Part shown: positions 11,831 to 23,883 of the stretch, one piece after another
Position numbering within the stretch: the first letter of the stretch is position 1
Layout of the letters: each line of letters starts with the position of its first letter
From: Dermatemys mawii
Lineage: Eukaryota; Chordata; Testudines; Dermatemydidae
Assembly: GCA_007922305.1 (NCBI GenBank)
Contig: ML677329.1
Coordinates: 2,260,271-2,324,270, forward strand
DNA length: 64,000 nucleotides
Reading direction: 5' to 3'
The notes under the pieces: model-generated
Told to the model about the DNA's origin: nothing
Databases searched by the model: none
What the model saw: the letters and a program-made list of their open reading frames with translations, nothing else
Program-made: the position numbers and the translations under genes

Positions 11831-13500
11831 TGGAACATTCCTCCTTTTATGTACCAATGCATCATGCGGTAGTTTTCTCTTGTTATGACTCTGTATTTTG
11901 TTTTTACTAACACACATTTTGTTTTGTGCTGTTTTTTTCTTTAATAAATGGAAAGGGGAGTAAAATGGGTTCCACCAGTAAATCGGTCTAAAACTACCAG
12001 ATCTTATATTTCATCAGTGTTGCACTTAAATTTGAATTTAACTTCCATTTGTCTCCCTCTGGTATCAAGTGGTGATAATTTGATGGATAGAAGAGGCTGA
12101 AACTAATTAAGGGGCACGTTCAGTCTCTGGGGCTTTAGAGTGAAAAAAACACACCGACAAAACCTGGCTGTCTCCTTCTGCTACAGTATTTGCTTACTCT
12201 TTTCGCAGACAAAAGCATGATGAAAAAGTGTAAACGACTTTAAATCAGACTCCAGCTATTTAATAATTAACTCCTGAAGTGCCACGAGGTATATTGTTTA
12301 CGTCCAATATTTATAATGAATATGGAGAATTCAGGACCAAAACAATGACAGTAACCACAAATGTTTCAAAAGCTTTAGTGAATCTTATTCCTTGGTTGGA
12401 TTCTGTGAGACCAACAGCTGTGACATCTATCTCTTAGTGAACATATGTTGAGTTTGAATGGATGACCGAAGATCATACAGAAGTAGCAACAAACTATAAG
12501 GTACTGACTTGTTTTGCATGTAAAGTTATAATGAAAGGTAGGGAACAAGATCTTTGTGCTCTTGAGCTTTATTTTTTAAATTGTAAGAATGCGTTTTCTT
12601 AGCAAGCAAAATGTGCCCCAATATGGATGTGGTATTAAGTGTGTCATAAGAGTGACAAACAGCTCTGCAGGCTATAGTAAGATAGTGCTGCTTTCTCCAA
12701 CAAGGCACGACAAGAGTTTAACAGCTACAATGAATCTCAGACTTCTAATCAACTTCTGAGACTGTATTTCCGTAAATCTAACAGGCTTCTATTCTGATTA
12801 GGACTTTGCTATTTCGTTTACTTACATTTATGAAAGTAGGGAATATTTGGAAGGATATTGATTACTATAATAACAAATAACTATATTCTTCCTGAATTCC
12901 TTGCCAAGAAACCATAACAATGCTGCTTTTTTAAACAAAAGGAACTCCTCATATCACTCTATGAATTTGGAACAGGGTATCAGGTTGACTGAGGATTATC
13001 AAAACTATGTAGGCCCAACCCAATCAGCAGTATTTGATCTGTCTAGGGGTAGGGAGTGTGGAACAATTATAAAAAGAAAAAAGTTAGAAGAGGAATCTCA
13101 GCCATTGGAGTGAACAGAGAGCATGTTGGTAAATACCACTGGCATCGTGAAACAAATGTCTCATTTTCAGGCTTTGTATGAACTCATGAAGTGAAATGGG
13201 TTACATGGGTGTAACTGAGAATGTTATTTTGTGATAGAAACATGTAAGAATTTGGAAAAGTTCCATTTAAGATGATACTTTAATTACTCTAAAAGTAAAA
13301 ATATAGAGGGTGAGGAAGCATTTGTAATCCGATGGCAGCAGAAATGGTTGCATGCTCAAAGTGCTCCTGAATGTCGGCAGCCATTCAAGCATTTTATCTC
13401 TAATACCTTCAGAAGAGTAGATGTTACAATGGAGCATGGATCTGGGGCCAGAGTCTCCCACCTTTAATCATGTGTAGCAGTAACTTAATCTGCTTGTAGT
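11831..13500. other. Unassigned AT-rich sequence
   Basis: No feature I can support. Open frames of about 60-70 codons occur at chance level. Confidence 0.45.
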
Positions 13501-13536
13501 TCTATTAATTAAAATTAACTAATTTTAATTAATAGA
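13501..13536. repeat. Perfect AT palindrome
   Basis: Positions 13501-13517 and 13520-13536 are exact inverted copies (17-bp arms, 2-bp spacer). The arm is built of TTAATT/AATTAA words. It could extrude as a cruciform or be a relic of an AT-rich foldback. Confidence 0.9.
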
Positions 13537-14417
13537 GTACGAGTAGTAAAATCTTATATTTGGTAAGGCTTGAAGGAATAGGGGAATGAAACATTGTAAT
13601 AAAGGAAGAGGGGAGTGAAATACAAACACACATGCATACATTTATATTTATTACTTAATATATAGTGCTAGAGATATATGTAGGAAAAATGACTTGACTT
13701 CATGCAACCAGCAAGGTCGGAACAGGGCAAGCTCCATCTTTCATGCCTCTTCTTAACCATCGTGCTGTAGTTAGCACACTGGAGAGAGGTTTTAGAGGCT
13801 TTGAACACTGATTGATAACATGTAAGGTATTCCCTCTTCTACAGAGTGGACAGTTGGAACTCTGCCTACTAAAATTAGTAGGCAGGATAAAGGCATGAGC
13901 AGACGCTCACAGCAGCTGAAACCAAGATGGGAAACATATGAGGCGAAAGGAAAGGAAAATAAACCATGCAGGGAGTAAAAGTTAACAACAAATCGAGTAA
14001 AGTAGTGAGCTGACTGAAAATTTGGTGACTGGAGGAAGAGTTCTGAGTATGAGGTTTTCCTGCAGGAGTGGAGGGTACAGACTCTTTGGGCTCTATTAGG
14101 GGTGGTGTGACTGAGATTTCAGGATTTGTCCTGAAATTCAGCCATTTCTAATAGGAAGGTTTAATTCAGTAAATGAGCCAATTCACATGGATAGGTTTGC
14201 AACTGTAGTGCAGAGAAAAGCATGAGAATCAGACTGGCAGCACTTTCAATTTTTATCGTGGTTGATGAGACAAAGAAGAGGGAGCAATTGATGAGGGCAG
14301 CAATCCAAAAAGAGATTTTTTTAGAGGAGGGGGGACCTCTTAGTTTTCTAGATGTAAACCTAGTAACCCAAAACTGGAGAAAATACCTCACGGTGATGAA
14401 TATTTTTCTAAAAAGAG
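13537..14417. other. Unassigned sequence
   Basis: No repeat or exon recognised. Overlapping short frames on both strands at 14161-14446 have no family look. Confidence 0.45.
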
Positions 14418-14473
14418 AGAGCAATTTTTTTAAAAAATTGCTCTAAGATCTGTATGCAAAAAATTTGCATACA
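14418..14473. repeat. Two adjacent perfect hairpins
   Basis: Hairpin one: arms 14418-14430 and 14432-14444 ('agagcaatttttt' and its exact complement) with a single-base centre. Hairpin two: arms 14451-14460 and 14464-14473 ('tgtatgcaaa' / 'tttgcataca') around AAA. They are six bases apart. No T-run or coding context suggests a terminator. The cause is unknown. Confidence 0.85.
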
Positions 14474-15412
14474 TCTGCACACCAACATTTGCATAGGCAA
14501 TTCCAGAAACTGCATGTAAAAATACTGTTTTATATTAGCATTTCAGAACCTCAGATTTCCAAATGCAACTTTCCTCTTCCAAATTATGAAAGGATTTTGA
14601 AATGCTTTTATGGTTTTATAGTTTTGATTTATATTATGTTGCGTAAGATACATTTCCTACACATACAGTCAACACCTATAAGAAACTCTTTAGAATGAAG
14701 TAAAAAGTAAAAACACTGATTAAGCAACATCACCTTTCTTATTGCGGCATTGGTGTGCAGATAAATACTATATATTTGATCAAACTCTGGACTGCGAGTG
14801 TGAGAGTTTCACCTCATTCCATCCTCTTAATATTTTGTCTTTTGGAATTTAACCATAAATTGCAGAACTGCAAACTCAGTAAGAAGTCTCAGGGACCAAT
14901 ATTTTCCAGGGTTGTAGAGAATTGAAAAGACCCCTTTAATTTGAAAAATGATTGCTACTGATTTAAAACACAATGGTGAATGGCAGCTGCCAATCATGGT
15001 GTATTTCGACACATTTGGAAGGTTTTATTAGCAAGACTTCTGCAATGAAATCCTGTGGATTTTATTTCACTTTATCTCTAGGTAGCCTCTGCATACTTCC
15101 TTTGCTGATGAACTGTGAACATTTGAACAATCTTCCTTAAATGTCGCACACGCGTATCACCAGTTTAGCTCTCTGACTCTAGATAGGAGAGATGATTTCT
15201 GACAACATTTGTCACGTATGACACATGACAAAGATCCTGACCTTTTCCTATGTCATGAAACCCTGTAGATACATGATTGCCTATGACTTACAGCTCCCTT
15301 AAGAACAAAGGGGTTATTTTTTTAAAATGAAGTGAAGATGCTTAATTGTCAGTGAAGATGAATGGACCTGATTCTGATCTTATGTGCAGTGATGTATATC
15401 AGAAGTAACTTG
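14474..15412. other. Unassigned AT-rich sequence
   Basis: Nothing nameable on either strand. Confidence 0.45.
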
Positions 15413-15492
15413 GTTGGTTAGTCTCTCAGGTGCCACAAGTACCCCTCATTCTTTTTGTGGATACAAACTAACATGGCTACTACTCTGAAACC
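15413..15492. mobile_element. Penelope-like element terminal fragment
   Basis: The segment follows the same order as the right arm and tail of the element at 51911-52060: 'gttagtctctcaggtgccac', 'aagtacccctcatt', 'ggatacaaactaacatggc', 'actctgaaacc'. In reptile genomes I know this as the terminal part of a high-copy family whose longer copies encode Penelope-like protein; that link is from memory. Only the end is present. The hammerhead core seen in the 51.8-kb copy is not included. No secure TSD. Confidence 0.55.
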
Positions 15493-16986
15493 TGTCTTCA
15501 TTGAAGTTAAGTTCTCAGGCCCAATGACTTCAGAAGGGCTTATGACTAAACTGTTGGGGTAATTAATCAGTGCTGACAATCAGAAATAAGCCAGAAAGTC
15601 TTAACACACATTTTGGCACACATTTTTATAGTCAGTCAAAGGGGTATTAATCCCTGATAGCTAAAAAAGGGTAATCCTACTGTAGGATTCTTTGGTCTAC
15701 TTCTTATCACTCTTCAGGGGCAGACCAATTGCCTAGCTCCTCTGATCAGCAAAAAGGCTACCCAACAGCTCTCCACCTAATGGAAAACTTTTAGAGATGC
15801 TCGTAGACCCAGCTAATAAGTTACTGAGCTCTTTCCTGCTCCTCAGAACTTCTGAATGTTAATGCAAAGAATGTTATCTTTGTACCACTTTAAAATAAGG
15901 TGTTGAAAATTGTATAGTATTGTAGTCTCTTATTGCTTTAGATGAAATGTTGAATTTTTGTTATAAAGAATGTCCTTGGGCCACTAGCACAGCAGATTGC
16001 TTACCCAATTGATAAAATTTGAGATGATTTGCATTTTGTCTGAACTGATTCCTAGAAAGCTCTGTAAGACCACGTTTAATTTCCTGATCTAATCTAAGCT
16101 ATTCTTAATAAAATATTCCTTGGGAATCAAATATGTTACATATTATGAGAAGGTATTATAGTGTGTGTGGGGGGGTCATATAAAATACAGTAGCTGGGAC
16201 TCAATGTACAGTATCCTTAAACTCAGTGAGTGCTATAAGAGAACTTTTTATAGCATGGATAAAAATACAATTTGATGGATTGTATTATAATTTTGAGCAA
16301 TGTTATCCAGTCTTGTTTTAATTGAGGCTCATACTGTATGAGACAAAACAAAGAGCTAAATAATCCCCTCTAGTAAGAAAGACATTAGAAAAGTTGAAAA
16401 GATATTTGATATTTAGAGGTAGTAATGCTATTTGGGGTTCTGAGTTTTTTGCTTGAGCAATTACGTATTTGGTCTAGTCTGGGAAAACCATTAATCATAA
16501 TGACCATTTTAAAGCCCTCCCTTTCATTTACAGGCTGGGCCACAAGGTCATCAGCTTGTCATTCAGGTCAATAAATAGGTCACACATCTCCCCCTGTTTG
16601 ACTACTGGCTCAGCATATAAGTTGTCATTGGGTTAACAATAGGCTACTCTTCTGGTAATTATAGGAAATGTGGCAAGTTTGTACAGATGGACAAAGGTCA
16701 AACATGTCGGAACTTATAGGTGGTGGCAGAGCCTACAGCTCAAGGCTGAAACAACAATAGAAGTCAAATCAGTCTCAACCGTATCAGAATTAACTCATTT
16801 CCTAGGATTCTGCAAAAAGGTATTTCTGTTTGTTTTAATCCTAAATGGTGTGTTCGGGATTCATCTTTCTCTGAAAAAGAGACAGCACACAGAGCAGCTC
16901 TTCATAATGATGTATATCATTTTGTTTTGTGCTCAGAGATCCTGATCCTGTGGAAAATGAAGTGTGGTTTAACTTTAAGCATGTGC
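15493..16986. other. Unassigned sequence
   Basis: No exon or named repeat. A small palindrome 'aatcctactgtaggatt' lies at about 15673. Confidence 0.45.
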
Positions 16987-17173
16987 TTATTGTGACGGAG
17001 TCAGACCAGAAGGATATAGGAGAGTGCTGGAAGGCAGGTATATTAGTCTGAGGATGTGCAGGTCCCTGTTCCCTGGATAGCCAAACAAAGGCTACTCCAG
17101 GCCAATCAAGACACCTGGGGCCAATTAAGAACCTTCTAGAAAGGAGTAGAAACAGCTAGCCTAATTGGGACAC

Positions 17174-17226
17174 CTGAAGCCAATCAGGTGACTGGCTGAA
17201 GCCAATCAGGTGACTGGCTGAAGCCA
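17174..17226 (+). repeat. 22-bp tandem repeat in the LTR
   Basis: The unit 'ctgaagccaatcaggtgact' plus GG occurs exactly twice (17174-17195, 17196-17217), followed by a partial third copy (17218-17226). Each full unit carries one CCAAT box. Confidence 0.9.
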
Positions 17227-17234
17227 GATAAAAA
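17227..17234 (+). promoter_or_regulatory. TATA-like site of the LTR
   Basis: 'gataaaaa' lies 21 bp after the last of four CCAAT boxes, the order expected for a polymerase II promoter in an LTR. Functional status is unknown. Confidence 0.4.
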
Positions 17235-17672
17235 CCTCCCAGTTAGTCAGGTGGGCTGTGGGTGTCAGGAGCTGTGAGAGGAAGTTGTGCTGTTGGTGAG
17301 ACTGAGTGGTGGACAACATATCATACAGAAGGAAGGAGGCCCTGAGGTAAGGGTGAAGTGGAGTTTGAAGAAGCAGGGACTGCTGTGGGGAAGTAGCCCA
17401 GGGAATTGTGTTTTGTGGATAAAAGGTCAGCCATCTTAGCTGATACTATTAGGGTCCCTGGGCTGGAGTCCGGAGTAGAGGGCGGGCCCGGGCTCCCACC
17501 TTTTCCATCTTCCATACTGGCCTGTGATGAAGGTAACTCACTAGGTGGTGACTCTTGCCAATTCTACTGAGAAAGGGAGGTCACTCTGGGGCCTAGATGA
17601 GTTTCTGAGGCCCCTAAATCTGCCAGGAAGCGCAGGACCCACAAGGACAGACTTGGAGCTTTGTCACATTAT

Positions 17673-18950
17673 ATAATTTGCAGAATCAGGACCAAGAAGA
17701 ATATCTAATTCGTTCTTGCGGTTTGCTATATTTACACCCATACTCTTCATATATAATAAAAGTCAACACTAGAGACAGAAGCAGCATTTTCTGTCTTGTC
17801 TTTTCCCATTTATGTGGGTTTATTTTGTTTTTTAGGAAACGGGTTAGAGCTGTCATAGTTGCAAAAGTACAATCCTATCTCAGCTAACTTCTTCTCTTTT
17901 CTCCAAAAGGACAGTTATTACCATCTTTAATACCTTCTAACAGGCTGTCTAGTAGGGAGGTTTTCCTTCTAAAAACTTTCTCCAGCAAAAGGGAAAGGGA
18001 ACAAGGGATATCGTTAAAATGAAAGCTCTATTTAATACTTTACATTTAAAATCCTTTAATTTTTTCCTTTTTTCTGTATCTTTAATCTGTATATTAAACC
18101 CTGAATCTTGTTTAAAACTGTGTAATGTTGAAGAGTGACAGGGTCATGTTATCACCTTTGAGTCTTTGAGCCCATTTATCCCATCTAAATTAATGAAATA
18201 GAACTTCAGACAAACCTCAGGGTTTGTCCCCCAATGTTTATAATTTCTGAGTTAAAGACAGTAAACCAGATTCTACATTACATTGCACCAGTGGCAGAAA
18301 AGTCAGTGTAACTGGTCGAGGGGGATTCATCTCTGTGCAAAGATGACCTTCTGATGAGTTAGGCTTTTGTAAGTATGTAAATCACTCGCACTCCCTGTTG
18401 TTACTGGTTAGCAAGCTAAGGGGTTTTGAGTATGCATCAAAAATTTGCACACACCTGACTTGAGACTTGTGTTGGTCAGCCAGACCCTAGCCTCTGATCC
18501 AATATTTGGCCATTTAGTACCTAGACTTAGGAGTAAATCTATTGAAAAGGTATGAAACCACTCATTTTTATATAGTGAACACAACTGATATTTGCAGCCT
18601 CAAAAAGAAAGAAATTCCACAAGGAATCCTTTAGTTCCACAGGGATTATCATAAAGAAAACAATAAGGCAATTAGTAACTTTGATGAAACCACATTCCTG
18701 ATATAGCACAAGTCCTTTGGAAGAGACAGACGTGGTGTGTGTGTTGAGTTCTGAGAGGCTGCAGTCACTAGAGCTGTTTGAACCAAATGCTCTAATCTTA
18801 GTGTCTTCAAACTTCAGGAAACGTTGGATCAGGATGTCTACTTTGTGGCTTAGGCTCTGGTGCTCACATGTTTGTTTTTGTGAAATATGGAGAATTTAAA
18901 AAAAAACCCACAAGGGATATAAACCTTCATGCTCCACTCCAGTCAACAAG
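17673..18950. other. Unassigned AT-rich sequence
   Basis: No feature I can support. A weak foldback-like word pair is near 18270-18330. Confidence 0.45.
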
Positions 18951-18958
18951 GGCTAATG

Positions 18959-19262
18959 CAGTGATACTCAGACCTCAGTGGTTCAGGAGCCAAATTAGTG
19001 ATCAACTCAAAAGAGCCACAGTAGTGTGAATTTATTGTTTCATTTATCATATATTTAATAATAAATCATTCTCACAGCAAAATGACTGACCAAGTATTCT
19101 ACAATTGGCTAATAACATAGTAAAAGCATCCTGTTTGGTTCATAACTGAGATTGGTTAATAATTAAATCACACAGTGTTTTAATGTAATGTACTGCAAAA
19201 AGCTGCAGGAGACACATTAAAGAATCTCTTGCAGCTCCCGAGTCTCAGTCTGAATATCACTG
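18959..19262. mobile_element. Non-autonomous hAT transposon with 8-bp TSD
   Basis: Ends 'cagtgatactcagac' and, on the opposite strand, 'cagtgatattcagac' match at 14 of 15 positions. The element is flanked by perfect 8-bp repeats GGCTAATG (18951-18958 and 19263-19270). An 8-bp TSD with CAG-type TIRs is characteristic of the hAT superfamily. Length is 304 bp and there is no transposase frame, so it depended on a transposase supplied elsewhere. Confidence 0.88.
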
Positions 19263-19270
19263 GGCTAATG

Positions 19271-22200
19271 AGAAATTTCATTAAAGTAGGTTATACCATA
19301 ACCTCCTACTACAGACTTTCCTACACGTTCATCTGAAGCAGTTGGAAACTGGCTTAGATGAACCACTGATCTGGATGGCAATTTCTATGTTTCTGTGTGA
19401 TTGTGAATGAAGTGGAAATATGCAGTTTTGCCTACCTTTACTGAAATCCTAACATTTCCTATTTTTTGGTGTCTAATGGTGACTGTCATGATTTGTGGAG
19501 AATACCTAAACATCTATGCTATTCATAAGGAAGTCAGGAAATTTTTATCTTTAATTGCACAGATTACATATCGTCTGAGAGAATTTTGTACCCAACAGAT
19601 ATCTTTGATTCCTTCTACTCTGGGTTCCAAATTCCTTCTGGCATACTTGAATTCTGTGTCTTCCTCCGCATGAGTTATGTTTTGCTATTTAATTGTATAA
19701 ACTTCATGCATACCAAAGCCTCTTTTTCCCTTCTCCTGCTGTTTTTTATATAGATTCTCCTCATACCCACTTGCCCTTATTTCTTTCAGTCATTTTGGCA
19801 AGTACATTAAAGATGCTTCTATTGATAAGCTTCTCACTGATAAAGGCTCCATCTGTTCATAAGCATTTCACCTGTAAAGTGCCTATGTTCAGTTAACCTG
19901 AAACTCCGCTATCTATATCTATATTTCAGCCATCCATTCTGATTTCTAAATTGCCTTTGTTTGGCTCTTGTGTGTGGCACTAGCAGTAGTTCCATGATAG
20001 TCTTGTCTGTAAGCTCTCTTCCTAAATGCCCTAAACATATCTTCTACAATCAAGTCTTCTTTTGCCTATAATCTACTATTGACTCTAAACAGATCAAACA
20101 TCCTTGCCTTTCCTCTGCTCCACCAGTGAAGTCATTTAAGTTAGACATAAGAAGCAACAATTTATGCCAAACGTATGGTTAAATTTACGTATCATTATGG
20201 TGGTATTCTACCCACAAGTCTTAATATTTAGTTCTCCTCCATGCCTATGTGTCTCTTTTCACATTCCTGTCTTTCTTTTCCTCTTTGTAAATAGAGGTGT
20301 TCTCCATGGTGATTCAGTGCTATTACATCTTTACCAGGCTTCTTTTACTTCTCTTACCGTGACTCCTGTAGAGCTTGACCATTCCATGGTGTGGTTTGCC
20401 GTACCTTTCAGGTTACTATCTCTTCCATTCTCTTCTATATTTGTATCCCATGCTGTGTCACTGATCTCCAGACCTTCCTCTTACTAACTTTTATAAATGC
20501 GGCTTTCATGGCTCTACATGTTGAATAGGAGGATTTGTACATACAGTACTTACAGCCTGTACAAAGAAAGATGAAGAGACAGAAAAAACAATGAAATATA
20601 CTGTAAAAACAGCCTACCAATAAATCCTGACCTGACTATCTTCTTGCACAACTAGCACCAGCCTAATGAAATCCACAATTTTACGTTTAACGTTTAAGGG
20701 AACTGAGTACACACTCATACACACTCATGCATGCTCTCTCTCCAGCCAGATAAATCCACTTTATTAAAACCAAAACAAAGACAACCTCAAGATTTTGAAT
20801 CAGTAGCGCAGTTTAGAATTCTTTACATCCACTCTTTAATGGGAATTGGTAATGGGATACAGGATCTTTCACTCCTAGGTCAACCAGTTCAAATCTACCT
20901 CAGATTGATAATCACTGAAAGCTGGTACTATCTAACAGCTGATAGTTTATGTGAAATAAGTAGCTGGTTCTAGTCCATTTCCTACTGAACAGGTGTCCAC
21001 ATTGCTCCCCTCCCCCAACAAGCAACAATTCTTATTCTTATTCTATCTGACAATCTTAGTATGGAGATAAAAGGACTGAATAGGTATAAAGACTGAAATG
21101 CTCTATCACCTGTAGAAGAGGTTACTTCTAATCCGGGCTGAGGTTTGTTTGTGGCAGACTGATGAAACTTCCAAGTCCTGTCATGTTCTGTTCCTGTACT
21201 GTGAAGAACTGGAGGGATTCAGTTTATGGCCTTATCAATATGGCACTTTTCAAAAGCATTACATTATTGTTATAGCAAAACTGACCCCAAAATCCCCTTT
21301 AAAACCTATAAATCAGAAATATTAATTTTATATCAACAATTAAATCTTTCTATGCTATAGAACATTACAATTAAAACATAAACAGAACATACTAGAAGAT
21401 GATCAAAACAGATTTAAAAAATAAGCATACTTCTCTTTTCTGTTGGAAGTCTCCTTGAAATTACTTCCAGTTCTCTGCAGTTTCTCATCTGATTTTTCTT
21501 TTCCAATATCTTTCACAATCCCACTTTTTCCTAGCAGATCTATGTGTACCGTGTAAGGTGAAGATGTGAGGCCAAGCAATAAAATCTGACATTTGGAAAA
21601 GCATAACACCCCTTGTGAGAAGCATCGGAGGTGAAAATCTGATAAACTGAAGTGAAAAGCTTTGAGGAATAGAGAACCAGAATATTTTTATGTAACTCAT
21701 TGTGCAATTTTGTTATGAAAAAAACCTCTTTGTGATATATATTTATATGGTCATTTTTTGTTTTTTCTCCCACAGAGGTTTCTTATCATCCAAAGCTCCC
21801 ATTCAAGTCAGCGAGTGCTCTGGATTCTTAGCACCAGTGAAAAATCAGGTCAACAGTATATAATACAGTACTACATTAAAAATGGTAGTGTTGCAAGAAT
21901 CTGATTTCCTTGCTTTTTAAAAACTGACCCCACTCCCACTTCCAACCTGTGAAGCCATATTGACCATGTATTGGGCTCCATGTCAGAGGCACGTAACTTC
22001 ACCAGATTTGGGTGAGTTTTCGTGGGGATGGCAAAAGGCACATCCCTGACACTCGAATGCGCTTCCTGACAAATTTCAAGACCTTATTCTGAAGCACAGG
22101 AGAGCTAGAGTATCTTAATGAAATATTGTAAGAATTTTGTAACATGTCCCAAACAATGTAATTTTCCCCTAATTGTGTTCTGTGAAACAGCTGAACCATT

Positions 22201-22550
22201 TTGGTGGTACTTTCCAAATTCAGCCTGAGACAGACAGCTGGCTTAGCAAACCTGAGCCCAAGTAGTTCAAGTTTGGCAAAGTTCTAAGCAAATGAAAACA
22301 GGGTCTTCTAAAGGAAAGTGTCAGGCATCCTTAAAGCAGGCAGCACTACTGACTCGGCTCATACTTATGAATGAATTAGATGCACAATTATTGTCTTTGT
22401 TCTAAGGAATCTCAGGGATGGTGAATTGTTCTGTTTTTTCATCTAGATGATTTTTGTAGAGCTTTAAAACCCCACCCACTTGTTGACAATTGAAAGCCAG
22501 AGAGGGCCTGGCTTTTGCGTGGATCCCAGTGCTACAAACTCATGATGTTA
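19271..22550. other. Unassigned sequence, locally pyrimidine-rich
   Basis: About 3.3 kb without a repeat I can name. The plus strand at about 19690-20520 is T/C-rich and gives several hydrophobic short frames (the longest is 107 codons at 20164-20487), which I attribute to composition. An old LINE 3' UTR is possible but not shown. Confidence 0.4.
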
Positions 22551-22616
22551 AGTAAAACACCAACTGTCATGGGACTCGTGATAAACTTATGAGTCCTATG
22601 ATATTTGGTGTTTTAT
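22551..22616. mobile_element. Palindromic foldback element
   Basis: Arms of about 30 bp (22551-22582 and 22586-22616) pair through 'taaaacaccaa' / 'ttggtgtttta' and 'catgggactcgtgat' / 'ttatgagtcctatg', with about five mismatches and almost no loop. Similar flanking words ('ggatcccagtgctac', 'gagttccaggagtcctgg') suggest the palindrome is the core of a longer element. Confidence 0.6.
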
Positions 22617-23811
22617 TCAAAGCCCGAGTTCCAGGAGTCCTGGGAATATATTAAGATCTCAGCTTTTGTTTTTTTAAAAAAAAGAAGAGAAAAGGGCAAG
22701 GTTTTAGCTTTTGTGGTTGCAGAGAGAAGCTTGAGAAATGACTGAAGTACTCCCTGAATCAGAAGGTACAATAACCCATGCCCCAAATTATTATTATTAT
22801 TTAAATCTCATTATTTTTAAGCCACTCTCGTTGTTTCTGAATGTTGGGGGCTGGCAATGCTAGGATCCTTCGGGGCAGAAAGCAAGGACCTCCTTGTGCA
22901 TCCAGAGCAAAGGGACAGAGACAACCAGTCTCTGTTGGGAGAGCAGACTGCACAATTCCAAGGTTTGGTGCAACCTGTGCTTTCCCTGTGTGCATGGGGG
23001 AGCCCTGGAGCAGAATGAACCTCTTGAGCCACAGTCCCTTCTGCATCTCCTCCACGGAGCCCTGTGCTGTTTGCACAGTCTGGCCCCCGGTATATTTGTA
23101 AACGTCAGGAGGACATGCATTAAAAGGTGGCCTCACAAGGGCACAATGTTATACAGTTTTTCTTCAGCTCAACAGGTGGCTTGTCAACATAACTGTAATT
23201 TTATATAGAGGTATCCAGAAGCTTTAGGGACATAGACTATGGCATTTCAATTATGTCCATGCCTTTGATACTGTGCTACAGTGTCAGGAATGGTATGGCA
23301 CTATTTAAACTCAGTGTATGTCAGTATTGGCTACATGGTTATGTGCCTGGTGCCAGCTCAATGCTTTCTTGTGTCAATGACTGCTCATGCTGTGCATGTG
23401 AAAGGCAGCTGTATTAGTAAAGCTTGGGTTTCTTTGATTTGTTGCTAATATAGATTAACACCATTGTTAGAAACGTCATCATCAAACAGCCTCCTAGATA
23501 ATGCATAAAATACTGTCAGATGAACAAATGTGCTTAATAAGGGGAGGCACGTCTTGCAAAATAGTACCTTTGTCAATAAGCAGACCTGGCCAAAGCAGGG
23601 TGCATGAATGAAGTGGTCTGTTTTATTTATTGCTCTCAATTTCAGGAGCAATTTCATTACATGGTAGGCAACAATTAGTAAGACTGAAGGACACTTTGAA
23701 GAGTATGGTTAAAGGAATATGTTTAGCCTCTTTAGATCAAAAACTGGAGCTATCTTAGAAGTGATAAAATAGAAAATATTCTCCCCTTTTTAGAACAGTC
23801 TGGTTCCCCTC
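22617..23811. other. Unassigned sequence
   Basis: Overlapping open frames exist on both strands at 22801-23208, in a locally GC-richer patch. They have no domain and code in too many frames at once to be credible. Confidence 0.4.
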
Positions 23812-23883
23812 TCACTTACACTGGATAGCTCTGTTGACTTAATTGATTTATGGCAGTATGTGTGATGGGAGAATCAAATCCAA
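23812..23883. repeat. Small foldback relic
   Basis: 'ggttcccctctcac' and 'gtgatgggagaatcaaatcc' are imperfect inverted ends around 'ctgttgacttaattgattt', the arrangement of the common 'gacttcaatgg' foldback elements. Confidence 0.35.

Larger units (their letters stand above)
16991..17668 (+). mobile_element. Solo LTR-type element with 4-bp TSD
   Basis: The element starts TGTGAC and ends GTCACA, so it has TG...CA ends within a 6-bp inverted terminus. It is flanked by TTAT at 16987-16990 and 17669-17672. Its first third holds four CCAAT boxes (17102, 17121, 17180, 17202), the last two within a 22-bp tandem repeat (17174-17217). A TATA-like 'gataaaaa' follows at 17227-17234. This is U3-then-R organisation on the plus strand. 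At 678 bp with no internal coding part, it fits a solo LTR left by recombination of a Ty3/Gypsy- or retrovirus-type element. I favour Gypsy from memory of similar turtle repeats, but the class is uncertain. Confidence 0.6.

Noticed and set aside
14418..14444. Hairpin with a T-run, considered as a bacterial-type terminator
   Set aside because: The T residues are in the stem, no gene is upstream and the DNA is eukaryotic.
15401..15510. Possible TSD around the PLE fragment ('gaagtaa' / 'gaagttaa')
   Set aside because: The match is imperfect and offset from the element ends; not claimed.
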